Below, piece after piece: positions 23,276 through 35,605 of a stretch of 64,000 bases of DNA. The position numbers and the translations under genes are program-made. The notes beneath the pieces are model-generated. The model made no database searches. It saw nothing but the letters and a program-made list of their open reading frames with translations, and was not told where the DNA came from. Positions within the stretch are counted from its first letter, which is position 1; each line of letters begins with the position of its first letter. The DNA comes from Auricularia sp. M13 (Eukaryota > Basidiomycota > Agaricomycetes > Auriculariales > Auriculariaceae): the NCBI GenBank assembly GCA_037042915.1, contig CM073201.1:1302001-1366000 (forward strand). The letters run 5' to 3'.

Positions 23276-24164
23276 CTACGGCGGCGAAGTGCACCCAATG
23301 GCCTCTCTGATAGCGTCAAGCTTGCCGTTGGATGCTGGATCCCTCTCTGGATAGTAGCCACGAAAGTATCTATCCATTTCCTCGTCCGTCAGGTCGATGA
23401 TATTCTCTATGGTCTTGAGCGGCGGAAGCTTGTGCTTTCGCGCAATATCAGCTATCCGTTCGCCAAGTGTGAATGCAACGAGTGGACTCACGGGGAACTG
23501 CGTGGGCCACGTCCCGTCGGGAAAGAGGACCTCGCGGAATTGCGTGTGCGGGATGTGTCCGTCGTCCTGCTCCTTATTGTATTGCTGCAATGCAGTGGCA
23601 TTAGGAAGGCAAGCCGGAGGTGGAGGAGGAGAACGCACGATAATTTGCCACGCTTGCACTTTGGCCCACTTCTTCGTCATATCGACCAGCTGTGCCTCGA
23701 GCATCTCCACGCGGCGCCCGAGAGGGGCCACGGAGTTGGCAAGCGCAGCTTCGAACCACGGCGGCGCGACGCCTGCGAAGGGGGGGAAATCATTCCTTCA
23801 GCCCACGCGGGACGAGTCCGAAGCAAACTAGCTGACTGACCGCTGTCCTCATACTGCTGCACTATATTGAACTGGTACCGGTACGCCTCGGCCAGCTCGA
23901 CCTCGCTGACGTTGGCGCCGCGCATCTTCGCGACTGTCACATGCATTGAGCTTTGGTGGGCCGCCGCGCAGAGAGGCAGGACGCACTGTACGCTTTCTCG
24001 ACGGCGTGGGCGTAGGTCGCGGCGCGGACGACGTCGCGCGCCGTGGGCGGTTGCTGCGGCGCGGGCGGGAGTTGCACGACGCCGCTTGCGAGCGCCGGCG
24101 GCAGAGGCACGGGCTCGGGCAGGCTCGACACGCTCGCGGCGCTTCCTCCAAACGGGAACGACAT
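23276..24164 (-). CDS. Mug135-like protein
   Basis: Three exons (24164-23987, 23933-23841, 23772-23276), 255 residues. The N-terminus is MSFPFGGSAASVSSLPEP, then a Pro-rich linker and PTARDVVRAATYAHAVEKAY. After two introns comes a helix EAALANSVAPLGRRVEMLEA. The C-terminal domain contains FREVLFPDGTWPTQFPVSPL and LTDEEMDRYFRGYYP, which resembles the Mug135-like C-terminal domain common in Agaricomycetes. The family is named after an S. pombe gene upregulated in meiosis; its biochemical role is unknown. Exon phases all agree. It is convergent with the CTR gene, 117 bp apart. Confidence 0.65.
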
Positions 24165-24282
24165 CCTGATCTTCTGGGCGTGAGGCGGGTGTTCACTCGC
24201 TGAAGGGAGAAAAAAGGGGGGGAGGAGACACAAGTGGGATTGCGGATGGCGGGTTGCCGGAATGAACTCTGTTCGACAAGTG

Positions 24283-24303
24283 TAGGATAGGATAGGATAG
24301 GAT
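24283..24303. repeat. Pentanucleotide microsatellite (TAGGA)4
   Basis: Four consecutive copies of TAGGA lie between the Mug135-like and ZCCHC9 genes, in probable upstream sequence of the former. Confidence 0.8.
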
Positions 24304-24375
24304 GGAGTTGCCACAGCTGTGAACACTTCCGCGGTGGCGCGATCGGATATTAGATAGTCGGCGCCGTTGTTACTG

Positions 24376-25335
24376 TCAGAATGAAACGACCTTGGGCTTC
24401 GGTTTGTGGTTTTGAGTCGCGGAGGGATGAGCGGCGGCGGCGGCGGCGCGTTTGGCGTGCTTTTCCTCGGCCTTGATGGCCTTCTCGACGCGCATATGCT
24501 TGCGCTTGAACGCGTGGAAGTCGTCCTCGTCGGGATTGAGCTCGACCTTGGGCGCCGCGTCCATAATCGCGTGGTCGACAACAGCTGCAGGACGCGAGTT
24601 TCAGTCAGCTAGCTGCCCAACAGCCACAGCGACCCAACGCACTCTGCTTGCGCAGATCGCAGTCGCGCGCGAGATGCGTCGTCTTGCCGCACAACACGCA
24701 GCTGCCGCCGTTCGGATACACGCCGCGCGCGTTCTTCTTGCAGCCGCCCGCGAGATGGCCCTTCGCCTTGCACACAAAGCAAGTGGCATACGGCAGCGGG
24801 TCGTCTGGGTTCTCCGGCCGCCTGCACCGTTTCAGGCTGTGGTTCGTTGCGCCGCACCTGAAGACGCGATGAGCACTCGTCTGGCCACGATGGTCGACCG
24901 TGAAGTCCCTTGCCTGTAGCATATGCCCATCTCTGGCTTCGCAGCAGCAGCAGCAGCATCCGTCTTGTCGTCGTCGAGCGCGAGGTTCGAGTCGGGGCAG
25001 TCTTTCGCGGCGTGGCCCTTACCGCGGCACGCAAAGCAGATGGTGTTGCTCTGCCGCTCCTGCGCCCGTTTCTGCCGCCGCTGCTCAGACTTTGCGCTTT
25101 GAGCTATGATATTTGGGTCTGCGTCGTTTAATGAGCAACAGAACCTCAGTATGGAGAATTATTGCGCACCTCTGCCCCAGCCCTTTTTCTGAGAGCCTAC
25201 GCCTGTTGTGGATTCGACTTTTTGCTTCTTCTTTGCAGGAGCAGCGGCCTCTGCTATAGGCTCATTGGGCGTATCATTGTCGAATCCAGCTTCGTGGTGC
25301 GTGCGTTTATACGCGAGACTGGTATATCGGGTCAT
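24376..25335 (-). CDS. ZCCHC9: CCHC zinc-knuckle protein, ZCCHC9 family
   Basis: Four exons (25335-25170, 25103-24914, 24857-24643, 24584-24376), 259 residues. A Lys-rich N-terminus precedes four CCHC knuckles: CFACRGKGHAAKDC, CYRCGATNHSLKRC, CFVCKAKGHLAGGC and CVLCGKTTHLARDC. The intervening RGVYPNGGS is a ZCCHC9 signature. The second knuckle is only formed if intron 24913-24858 is removed; that intron begins GCAAGG, so this is a GC-AG intron supported by an otherwise broken zinc motif. The C-terminus (DEDDFHAFKRKHMRVEKAIK) is a basic helix. Members are nucleolar RNA-binding proteins linked to ribosome biogenesis; direct function here is inferred from family. Confidence 0.9.
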
Positions 25336-25520
25336 GGTGCAAAGCAGACGAGAAGCAAGCGCCGATGGAACATTGACAACTCGGACACCTCCTCCAACAT
25401 AACTTCCAGGAATACAGTGTGCAATTGGAAGCCAACAAAATATGTAAAAATGACAGCGAATAATAATATGTTGCTCGACGAGTATACTGTAGTAAGTGTA
25501 TGTGCCGTGCCGGATCCGAC

Positions 25521-28500
25521 TCATGAACCCGACTGCCCCTCCTTCTCCCTCCGCATCGCAAACGTCACGAACCGGCGTAGGTCAGAAAACACCTCGCGTT
25601 TCTGCCCCGGCTCGTGCTTGTCCGACTCGGCCTCGAGCGCGCGCGCGGCCAGCGCGGGGAGGTTGACGCCGCTCGCGCTGGGGCTGATCGTCTTGATGGG
25701 CGAGAACACGTTCGGGTCCATGTCGAGCGAAGAGAGGAAAGACGTCGCTTGCAAGTCGTCGCGCGTGCTCGTTGTCGTGATAAAACGGTCCACGAGTGCG
25801 TTCGCCTCGTTGCGCGGGGTGCCTTTGAGGTCGAGCACCTTTTGGAAGTTAGCGAAGGAGGAGTCGCCCACGATGATGAGGTAGTTCTGGATGAATGCCT
25901 CAGGCGGATCCTACACTCTCACATCAGAGACCAACGTCCCAAAAGAACATTATAAATTACTTACCGCAGGAGCCATCACAACCTTTAACAAGCTTTCTAA
26001 CGGGGACGTGCTCTTCGTTATCATGCGTCCAAAACTGCCGGGCGTAAGTAGACATTCATCGATACCATGCCACATACGATGTTATTGAGGCTTCCTGCTG
26101 CTGTGTACCAGGCAACTTGAGCAAACACGCCTTCAGAGCTTGTAAATCTATCAATATCTGGGTCCCTGTGTTAGACCTGTATGCGTGAACACGAACAGAA
26201 CAAACCTGCTCAGCACCAACTTCCCGCAATGGTCGACTTTTGACGAGGCAGCCGGTGAACCGAGTGATAATCAGGCTATGAATAGGGTACCAGCGTAAGT
26301 GTAGTTGTCTTGAGGAAAGGATCGTACGCACTTTGCCGCCTTGTCCAAGAAATTGCGCAGGTACTTCTTTTGTTCGATCCCGTTGCGCGCCGTCTCGACC
26401 ACGCTTTCCACTGAGCTGACGATCCCAGGCATGTACGATGACTGCCCAAGCACGGTTTCCTGGGTGGTCCACGACGTCTGTGCCATTGCCTTGAACGAGG
26501 GTTCGGACGCGCTATCAAGCTCGCGCAAAAGTGCAACAATGGCGGAGGAAATGACGCTGCGTGCGAAGATATCAGATCAGTGCGCCGCCACCGGTTGGAC
26601 ACAATACCTCATGAAGAGGTCCCGTTCGGCCTGAAGAGTGACCTTCTCCTTATATTCGTCGCTTATCTTCTCCTTGATCTTGTCTTCAAGCTGCGCAGGA
26701 GAGTAATGAATATAGAACAGAGTGCGGATGGCAAGGCCACACCTCTGTCGCCGTGTTGTAGCAATAGTCCGCGGTGTTGATGAGCGTGCAAGCGCTCGTC
26801 ACCTCCTGCGAATTTATCCGACTATCGGTAGATTTTCGTGCCTTGTCCTTTGACGAGTCTGCCGCCCTGAGCGCAATTTTAGAATAATGTCGCAGCCCGG
26901 CAATCAGATTGTGCGCACGGTTTCAAGCTCGCAAGCAGGACGTCCTCTGCACCACATCTTAAGTACACACATTCGCAGAAGGGCAGAGGCTTACCAGCAT
27001 ATATCCGCAGCCATTTCCGATGCAACGTGCACAAATCGAACAACGGGGCCTTTGTTGAAAGCTTGGCGCATTGTTCGAGGTTCTGGCCGTAGAAATAGAA
27101 CAGCTCCGTCGACGACGGCAGCACGCTTGCACCTTCCGTCGACGTGCCGTCGATCGAGGTCCGTACTTTCAACCCGCGGTAAGGTGCGAGCATGTCGGAC
27201 AGCGCCTTGTCCTGCGCGTCCACAAAGACGCCCATGTGCGCCTCGAATGCCGAGGAAATTGTTTTGGTCGGATGCACCGGATACGAAATGACCTTGAGGA
27301 TGTCCATCACAGGGAGCTTGTACTTTTTGCTCATGAACGACTCGAAGTCGAGGACGTGTTGTAGCGAGTCGAGTAGCAAGCTGACTGTCAGCGTCGGCGA
27401 AGCTTTCTGCAGCACGCCGACGAGGTCGTCTCTATTGGATGTCCTGTCAGCGATAGTGATGAGCGATTGTGAATCAGCTTACCGCGTCAACTCGGAAAAC
27501 TTGGCGCAGAGGTGCTGGCCAACTTTCCATGCCTCCGGATAAACGGAGGCGTGCTCCTCCTCGTACGTGTTCAGCACGCGCCGGAACCACGCGAATCGTC
27601 GAGAGACGTTGTCTAATTGGCCGGCCTGCAGATGCAGGGCGTCATTAAAAGATTGACGGAGGCAAGGGTAAGCCATACCTCGTCGGTGGATTTGAATATT
27701 CGGCGGTACTCCTTGAGCTCAAGCGAGCAGTATTTCTCTATGAAGTGATTTCTGCTCTAGTCAGTCAGTGATAATAGGCTATCTGGCGCAGAAGAAACGT
27801 ACCGCACATCCTCGCCCATGACATCAACGACAGCGCACGCGTCGCTGATAACTGAATGCTTAATCGGCCTCGCTGGATCTTGCAGCATACTTCACACAAA
27901 TCATTAATAATTTTGTGGCTCGCATGTGAAATGGGGAGGAAACGTACAACAAGTCGAAGTCCTCTTCTAGCATGTTTCTCAATCTGCCGTGGACCTCTTG
28001 AATGCGGCGCGTTACAGCGGCAATGCGGTCAACAGCGTTGTAAGTCTTGAAGTGCGTGCCTATTTGTTTCACGACCTGCAGCGTGGATCAATACACGCGG
28101 CGTGCAAAGAACGTTCGTGGTACTTGCGTCTAGAGTCTGTGCGATGTCTGCGTACTTTCTTGCGGCGACGAATTCATCCAGTTGTCCCAGCGCATTGACT
28201 ATGCAGGTCAATTTACAATGCGCACTACTGTAAAGCATGGAGACGCACCGAGCATCTGGAATCGCTTAAGGGTGGTCATACTGGTGATAAGATTCTTCTT
28301 GGCGAGGTCGAGGACTTGAATGTCCTTCGTTATATCGCGTACGATGGCCTCGCTCTCTGTTGCCTTCTCTCTGATCCTGTTCATTTGACCAAATAATTCC
28401 TAAGGCGCGTATGAACACTGTGTCCCAAGATCCCGAATATTGCAACGCGCCCACGCACCCCGATCATCTCCTGGATGAGCTGCATCTTGTCCTGGTCTTG

Positions 28501-28749
28501 GTCACGTCGAAGTTCCTCCTGCAGCTCGTTTATTTGCTCCTGCAGCAAGCGCTGGTCCTCGCGCAGCCTGCCCTGCACGGCCTCTATTTGCGCGAGCGAT
28601 GCCTGGTCCGGGAAGAGGGCATTGAGCGAGCCCAGCGGGTTGAAGTCGGACAAACGCTCGAGGTCGTCTTCATGCTGGACGTCCAGTACGCGCAGGATAT
28701 CCTGAGCCAGTTCACGCGGAATGTCGTTGCTCGTATGAAGTGTGGTCAT
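25521..28749 (-). CDS. VPS53: GARP/EARP tethering complex subunit Vps53
   Basis: Sixteen exons sum to 816 residues with consistent phases: 28749-28459, 28399-28249, 28198-28128, 28075-27948, 27889-27803, 27751-27679, 27625-27483, 27431-26995, 26946-26919, 26866-26743, 26690-26608, 26556-26332, 26275-26206, 26157-26078, 26034-25965, 25910-25521. N-terminal FNPLGSLNALFPDQASL is the Vps53 core. It is followed by a coiled coil (LQEQINELQEELRRDQDQ), MTTLKRFQMLVNALGQLDEF and PARPIKHSVISDACAVVDVM. The C-terminal PPEAFIQNYLIIVGDSSFAN joins FQKVLDLKGTPRNE. Vps53 tethers endosome-derived vesicles to the trans-Golgi. The third intron (28127-28076) starts GCAAGT, a canonical GC-AG donor, and is needed to keep frame. 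Confidence 0.96.
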
Positions 28750-30031
28750 TGTGAATATTGACGTGGTCGTCGCGGAGCGGGAGAGACACGCGGAGTTGCC
28801 GGTGTCCAGCGCTTATTCTCTTCTCTGTCTCCTTCTCCAGCGCGTTCCGGTCAGCAGGTTCCAGGATGCTAGCGTTATTTCACGCTTCCTGTGTTTCTGT
28901 GTGCTCGGCCCTGCGCGCTTATAACAAGTCTCTGCCCCCACAATGGTAGCACTAGCTTGGTCAACTCGTTGGCATTGCTGACTTGCTATTGCCACTGCCT
29001 TTCTGACCCCGTCGCGCACCTTTGCTACAACTACTTGCGTCTCCCGTCTCAGGCGACATATTGCTGGCTACCCACGCTACTGAGTGGTAGATTGGCTGCT
29101 TCTACTCGAAACTGATACTCGTCTGGCTGCACACATATGGCATGCGACAGGATGGCAGGGACTCGGCCGGCAATGCTGTGATGTTACCACACCCACTGAC
29201 GTGGGCTCTTTAGAAAGTGCCGTTACTAGTCGCACGCCGCCAAGCACGTTCGTATCCGCTGGGTTACTCAATAATCCTTGTGGCGCGTGTGTGTGGCGCC
29301 GATTGTCTACTCCGTCAATCATTGACTATTCCCAGGTATTCTCATCGTCTCTAAACATGTCCGCGCGTTCTGATGTACTTGTGTACCTAGCAGTGCCCGT
29401 GTTCGCTCATTGTCAAATTGACCTGTTGCTGCTCAGTGCCCTCAGTACTATTTCACTTCGGTTGCGTTCGGGGCATATTCAACGGCACGTGTCGAGATTG
29501 CTGGACAAATTACGAACTAGTACTAATACATTCCGCGAAAGATCTCTTTCAATAAGCCATAGAAGTGCGACATACATTTCGATCGCTCACGGTGCGCAGT
29601 GAGGGCGACTGCGGTTTGGGCTGGCTAACACAACGATAGTACTCGCGGCGGGTGCGGCACGTGAGCGATTAGTCCCTCCCACGACGCAACGTCCCGCTCC
29701 CACGCAAAAGATTAAGACGCGACCCAGCGTGCGGCTGCTCCCTGTGCTTTGACGTGGGAGCTCCCTTGGGGGACACCACCGCGGGCCGTGGGATGGATCC
29801 ATCATTCGGGCAATTTAAACCTTCGTATCATGACTCATGTGCCTGAGAATAGTATCTCAAACCGGTGTTTTGTCATACCAAGAGGCCTTCTGAGGTCTAT
29901 CGGCGCGGAATCAGATACATCGGCTGCAGTAGCTGTTACATAAAAGCTGGGAAGCCAACCCCGGTGCGTCTGCCGCTCTTTCGCCTCTGCCTCCAGCTCC
30001 TCAGAGTCCTCACGGTTTCGCTCGTCTCGAA
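28750..30031. other. Gene-poor divergent region
   Basis: 1.28 kb between the VPS53 and methyltransferase starts. The longest open frame (29084-29602 plus, 172 codons) has no family motif, is in the middle of AT-rich sequence for this genome and lacks plausible introns; I do not call it. Confidence 0.4.
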
Positions 30032-31785
30032 ATGGCCCAGGTAGGCCTCTCACCCATCCCTGAGCCCTGTGACACGCGCGTTGCTGATCTATGCTCGTCG
30101 CTCGTCGCAGGCTCTCCCCTCAACCACCGCGTCGCCTCTGCCGCCGGACACGTCGAACATCGACCCACACGCCCTACGCGAGCTACATGGCCGAAAATTC
30201 AACGTGTTCAACAACGTTAGTCTCATTCACCTGAAATAAATTTCTACGGTTGCTCATTCCGCCCTGGAGCAGATGTATACCCTGCCAGCGGTGCGTGCCC
30301 GCGGACGTCGATACGGCGAATGGGACTTGAAGGTCTGATGAACTCGGCCGTGGTGCACCACAGGATGCGCCGGAGCACGCACGGCTGGGGCTGCAGCACG
30401 AGGCGCTGTACTTAGCCCTGGGGGAGTCGCTCTACAAGGCACCCGAACGCGTCCGTGAGGCCTTGTCCAAGCACACCCCAGAGAGGCCCAGGCCCGCGAT
30501 CCTTGACATTGGGACAGGGAGTGGTATCTGGTGGGCGATTTTTTTGCTTCGGGGATCTGCACAACGAGTGGACTTCCGACTCACACTCCGACCAGGGCAA
30601 TCGAAATGGCCAAGGAGTTCCCTGAATGCGATGTGTTAGGTGACGCCGCGCGTTGTTTGAGGTGTCGCGATGGCGATGAAGTGACTCACGGACGTGCTAG
30701 GCGTCGACCTCGCACCTGTGGGTGTGACCAATACGCTGTGTGGACATTGTTACTTTGCCCGGAAACCTTCTCATATTTGCATGGCAGGGACGTTCCCAGC
30801 AACTGCAGGTTCGTCCGACCATCGACACGGCAGTGACAGCTACACGGAGCTTATTTATCTAGGTTCGAGGTTCGCGATGTCAGTGTCCATCCTCCGACCG
30901 CCCCAGCCCGCTCAACGACTGATACGCGTATAGGCCAATGCAGGCTTCGCGGACTATCATAACGGGTGAGTAACCACACAGGTGCTGCCGAAGTGTCTGC
31001 TGAATCCCACCAGATTTGAGGTGGTTCACGCTCGCTGCACCGGCTCGGGGGTACGGAATCACAGCTCTCATACACGATCAATTGCCAACGATTGTGCCCC
31101 GCAGATCAAGGACCGCGAGAGTTTCTTTCGCGATGTCAGGGCGTTACTCCGTCCAGGCGGCGTCTTCCTCTTCGTAGATGGCGATCTTCGTCTCTACTCT
31201 GAGGAACATGAACAACTCCCGTGGCGCGAAGCAGGCGAACAGGGATTTTCCTGGTTGCTCAAGGCCTTTGAGTGTGCGTTCAAAGCGTTTACAGCGAGAG
31301 GGCTGCCAATTAGCCGGACTCCCGACGACGCGTGCGTTAGCCATTTGCTGTTTGAGATCCACTGATTTCCGTATCCAGCTCCCTGCACCTGAGGAAAGTT
31401 GGTGGATTCGAAGAAATCGAGGCAAAATCCGTGTATGTGCCGATTGGATCTTGGTTGGCAACAGGTCAAGGTAGCCTTTCCCCAGTTTCTTGCGAGTCCA
31501 TTATTAAAATAGAATCACGTTTATCTTCCAGATGAAGCTCGTACGAAAAGAATGGGAGAGGTCATGGGAAAGGATGCCCTCCAAGTCCTCCACGGTCTTC
31601 GGCCGGCTATTGTCGAGGGCGGCGGTGAGATATCCAGGTCTACGTCCGCATGAAAGCCTTCTGAATAATATGCAGTGCCTGAGATTGACGAGGTCATTCG
31701 CAACGCCGAAATTGAGGTTGAGAACCATCCCGCACACATTTATTCGGCTTGGCACTACACGTGGGCTGTGAAATCGCGAGCATGA
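30032..31785 (+). CDS. Class I SAM-dependent methyltransferase (LaeA-like superfamily)
   Basis: Fourteen exons: 30032-30040, 30111-30215, 30273-30290, 30364-30530, 30596-30639, 30701-30737, 30788-30808, 30863-30878, 30934-30965, 31014-31050, 31105-31331, 31379-31464, 31532-31624, 31676-31785. They sum to 333 residues. The SAM pocket is ILDIGTGSGIWAIEMAKEFP (motif I) with VLGVDLAP after it. The typical fungal leader DAPEHARLGLQHEALYLAL precedes it. The post-motif VVHARCTGSG and LLRPGGVFLFVDGD follow. Five exons are 21 nt or shorter (9, 18, 21, 16 nt among them). The substrate is unknown; relatives include velvet-type regulators and secondary-metabolite methyltransferases. A hydrolase gene follows in the same direction. 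Confidence 0.85.
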
Positions 31786-32047
31786 TGTGTGCCATAGATC
31801 TTGTATAATGTGGCATTCTCTTGCCATACTGCTAGGATAGGTCATCAGCGAACGCTAAGAGATTCGTCATTCAAGTCCTGACCCGACTGACGGTCTCGGA
31901 TGCATGCAAATGGCCCGTTTCAGGATAGTGATCCCGAAGAGCGCCCGGTTCATTTGCAAACGATGATGCATGCTTCAATCACGACTACGACCAGTATAAA
32001 AGCCACAGTGGCTGGTCCTCTATGGTCACATATCCTACATCCCCACC

Positions 32048-35000
32048 ATGCTCAACACCGTCAGCGTCGCTACCTACACCACTCCTGTCGTCTTCAAAAC
32101 GCTGTTTGCGCACTACTGGCGCAAGGCGACCAAGTTCACCAAGGGCGAGACAACGGGTCCGCAGCTACATCTATGTTTCATTCTCATTAGGCTTATACAC
32201 TACCGCAGACACTGCTCATGACGATATCCTATTTGACGAGTGCGCATACTCGTCGTGTGCGCATGGGCTTTGCTCATTTCGCTACGCAGAGCCTTTCACA
32301 TAGTCAAAGCATTTATCAATTTCGCGTATGTCTTGCTCTACGCGCGTCATGTTAATGTTTTTCTGAAGCTCTGCCTGCAGCACACAGAACACGTTGGAAG
32401 ACCTGCAATCGTTGTGCGCCGAATGCGCTTCGTCGCAACAACACGTCCTGACGACTTTGCAGTACGAACACACATGTCCCGAATCCTTTCGGTTGCGCAG
32501 TCTACCCTGTGCTCATACCCATGGAATCCTGCGACCGCGCTGCCAAACTTCTGATCGAGCGACTCGGAGACGAGTTGAACGATGTCGCCGGTGGCGGAAA
32601 GTGGTGGCAGGTACGCGCTCCCGCTCGTCGCATGCTACGCGTCTAACGGCTTGCGTTGGAAGGTTCGGGGATTAGATGGGATTGAAGCTGAGTGGTTGGC
32701 GACGAAGCACGATCAACAGTCCCAGTCAAAGAAGCGCGGCAAGAAACACAGCGGCGAGCTTAACGAGTATCCCACCGCATTCGACGATCTTCATCGCGTG
32801 ATGCTATATATCCACGGAGGTATGGCCTTGTTCAGCGACATCCTACATGTTCTCATTCACTTTTTCAGGCGGGTTTTCCTGGGGATCGATGAGTGAGTAT
32901 TGTTTATCCCCTCGGAAGTCGTCTTCTAATACAAATCCATAGATACTCATCGCTATCAACTGGCACGATATGGTTAGAGGAAACCACTTGAACCTCGATG
33001 GAGTCTCAGCTGACGCTGGCTCCTACAGCTCGCAAGCATCATGGCCGCGTATTTTCCGTCAGCTATCGCAAGGCACCGGGATATCCATGGCCGTGTCCTC
33101 TCCAGGATGCTCTTGCAGCATGTAGGTTTCGTATACTGCCTCATGAGTCAGTGCTGACGGAAAATAGATTTCTATCTCACGCAGCCGCCAAAGTCGGCTC
33201 CTCATCGCCCAGTGCCTCCCAGCAAAATCGTATTGGGAGGCGATTCAGCTGGCGCAGGAATATGCGTAGCAATGCTGACAGTTCTGCGCGACATGGGCAT
33301 GGAATTGCCGCGCGGGGCCGTGCTCATCAGCCCATGGGTCGACCTGACGCATTCCATGCCATCCGTCATGGAGAACACTCCCTCCGTAAGTGTTTTCCGC
33401 GACGCCAGCGTGACGCTACTTACCAGTTGGGCCTGCAGGATATTATCCCTCAGTACGGATTCATCCATAAACCATCGCCGTTGTGGGGCGACGGCCTTCA
33501 CGAACCGACCCCAGTCGACGAATCCTATTCCGAGTCGTCCGTGCCCGCCACCAGCAACACGCGCAAAGTTCACCTCAAAGATGGACCCGCAATCATCCGC
33601 GGTCAGATCCAGCAATATGCTACGAATCGGTACGCTGCGAACGTGACGCTGCCTTCGACCTGAGCATTAAACGTATTTCCAGCCAACTTCTTCATCCGCT
33701 GGTTTCACCTCTCCTGAACGGTTCGCTCGGCAATCTCTGCCCTCTTTATATCGTCGCCGGCGACAAGGAAGTGTTGCGCGACGAGGCCACATATTTGGCC
33801 CACCGCGCTGCGGACCCTGCTCGGTATCCGCTCCGCGACGAGCTTATGCGATCAGAGCATCAACAAAGACAGGCCCGTGACTTTACAAAGCCGACACAGG
33901 TTCACTTACAGATCCTTGACGGTACAGTTCCATTCCCTTGAGCGAAGTCTTCATTGGCTGATATCGTGCACAGATTTCTGCCATGTGCCCACAGTATTTT
34001 CCTTCACACCTGCAGTGCGTCCGATCCTCTCGATTATCAACCTCCTTGAAACTAATCCGTCTCAGGCTCGCTATGTGTACCAAACTGCTGGAGAGTTCGT
34101 GAAGCACGTCATAGACGCTGAACCTGGCTCCAATCCGTTCCCGCCTGCACAATCTGGCGAAGAGCTCAAGGAAGCGCACGAAAAGTCGACCGGTGGCTAC
34201 TTCGACGGCGACGGCGAGATCAGGGCCGAGGCAGCACACTCACCTCCAGACACTCCCGGCTCTGAAGCCGGTTGTTCACATCATGGCCACGAAATGCGAG
34301 TCAACCCGGACCAGGAGGCTCTCACGTCCCCATCAATGGCAGCAAAACATCTGACTGTCAAGGATGAACCGCACATGGAGAGGAAAGTGTCCGAGGAGAT
34401 CAAGGTCAGTATTCGGTGTTCAATTTGGTGACTGTTCATTCTCTGACGCGTCTTTTGACTAGCAACGGCCGAACATTGTTCGTGAACGACTGAATTTCTC
34501 CGCCCGTGTTCGGTCCATCGAGAACGACTCGGAATTGCCGATGCTGGCTATCCCGCGCGACGAGATCGGGATCATGAAGGCCGGCCCTGTGCAACGCTGG
34601 CTTACTGGCCAAGGCATCTGGAAGAAGAAATATCAACACACCTTACACGACGTCAACAAGCGCCGCCGCAAATACGAGCACAAGGCCGCCAAGCTCGTGA
34701 CCAAGATGCAAAAGCTCAAAGTCTTGGACGACGCAGGGAAGCCCATCCGCTACGGCATTGGCGAACAGCATCGCGTAACGATTTTCGACCTGGATGGCGA
34801 ATCTCCGCCGCCAACCGCCGTTGCGGCTCGTCGAGACAACGTGAGAACTTTTTGTTGGGTGTATTTTCATCTGACCTTGCTGCAGGCTTTGTCGATGGCT
34901 TTGATGAAAGCCGAACTCAGGCGCTGTGTGCTCGAGGCGCCAGAAGACATCCGCTCCAAAGTCTGGGACGTCATGCCAACACGGCGCGTCATCCCAAAGA

Positions 35001-35281
35001 ATTTCCCTCAGCAGCCACCGGCCGAGCAACAGACTTCACCTTCGAAACTTCCCGTCCATGGTCTTTCGATGTGGATGAGCTTGATGACGTGTGTATAGTC
35101 TGCCTGCGACTGCAACATCACGTTGACACCTCTCAGGTACTTCTTATCCATTAATGTCAAGCGGGCTCGGAAGGCGGCGGGCAAGCTGTTGCAAGCCACC
35201 GGTATGGATACTCTCCGGATCAGCATCGAGAGCAAAGACGACACGCGTGCGGCCGCTGTCACATCGCGAGAGGATGCCTGA
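32048..35281 (+). CDS. Alpha/beta hydrolase (hormone-sensitive-lipase-like) with long C-terminal extension
   Basis: About 17 exons encode a protein of roughly 800 residues. The N-terminal segment is MLNTVSVATYTTPVVFKTLF, then DDILFDEAFHIVKAFINFAT. The hydrolase core has the oxyanion loop YIHGGGFSWGS, HGRVFSVSYRKAPGYPWP, and the nucleophile elbow IVLGGDSAGAGICVAML, all diagnostic of the HSL/alpha-beta-hydrolase-3 family. Later motifs include LYIVAGDKEVLRDEA, which probably holds the acid, and DDFCHVPTVF, the likely His region. The C-terminal 250 residues are basic and partly coiled (KRRRKYEHKAAKLVTKMQKL) and are not part of the catalytic fold. It probably hydrolyses acyl or steryl esters at a lipid surface. 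The final exon junctions (35095-35160) are the least certain. Confidence 0.85.
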
Positions 35282-35605
35282 AGCTGAACGCGCCAAATCG
35301 CATGGGTTGTACGAGTCATGGAGATTTCATCGGGATATAAACGACGGAATGGCATAATACGGGATGGAGCATGTATACTAGATTGTTGTATAATGGTATC
35401 TCACAATCATATGGCATTGTCGATTGAAAACTGCCGCGTATCAATATTCCCTCGGCGGAAACTTACGCCTGATTCGATCAATTGTGCTCTCACTTCTTGT
35501 AAAGCAAGACTGTTCAATTACAAAGGTTGAGAGTGAAGTATTCTTGTATGTTTCCTGTTAGTGCATCTTCACATGATGCCTGCCGTAGCCATTAAGGAGC
35601 CCGCA

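Noticed and set aside
29084-29602. 172-codon plus-strand frame
   Set aside because: No motif, no splice-compatible partners and no conserved neighbour; probably chance.
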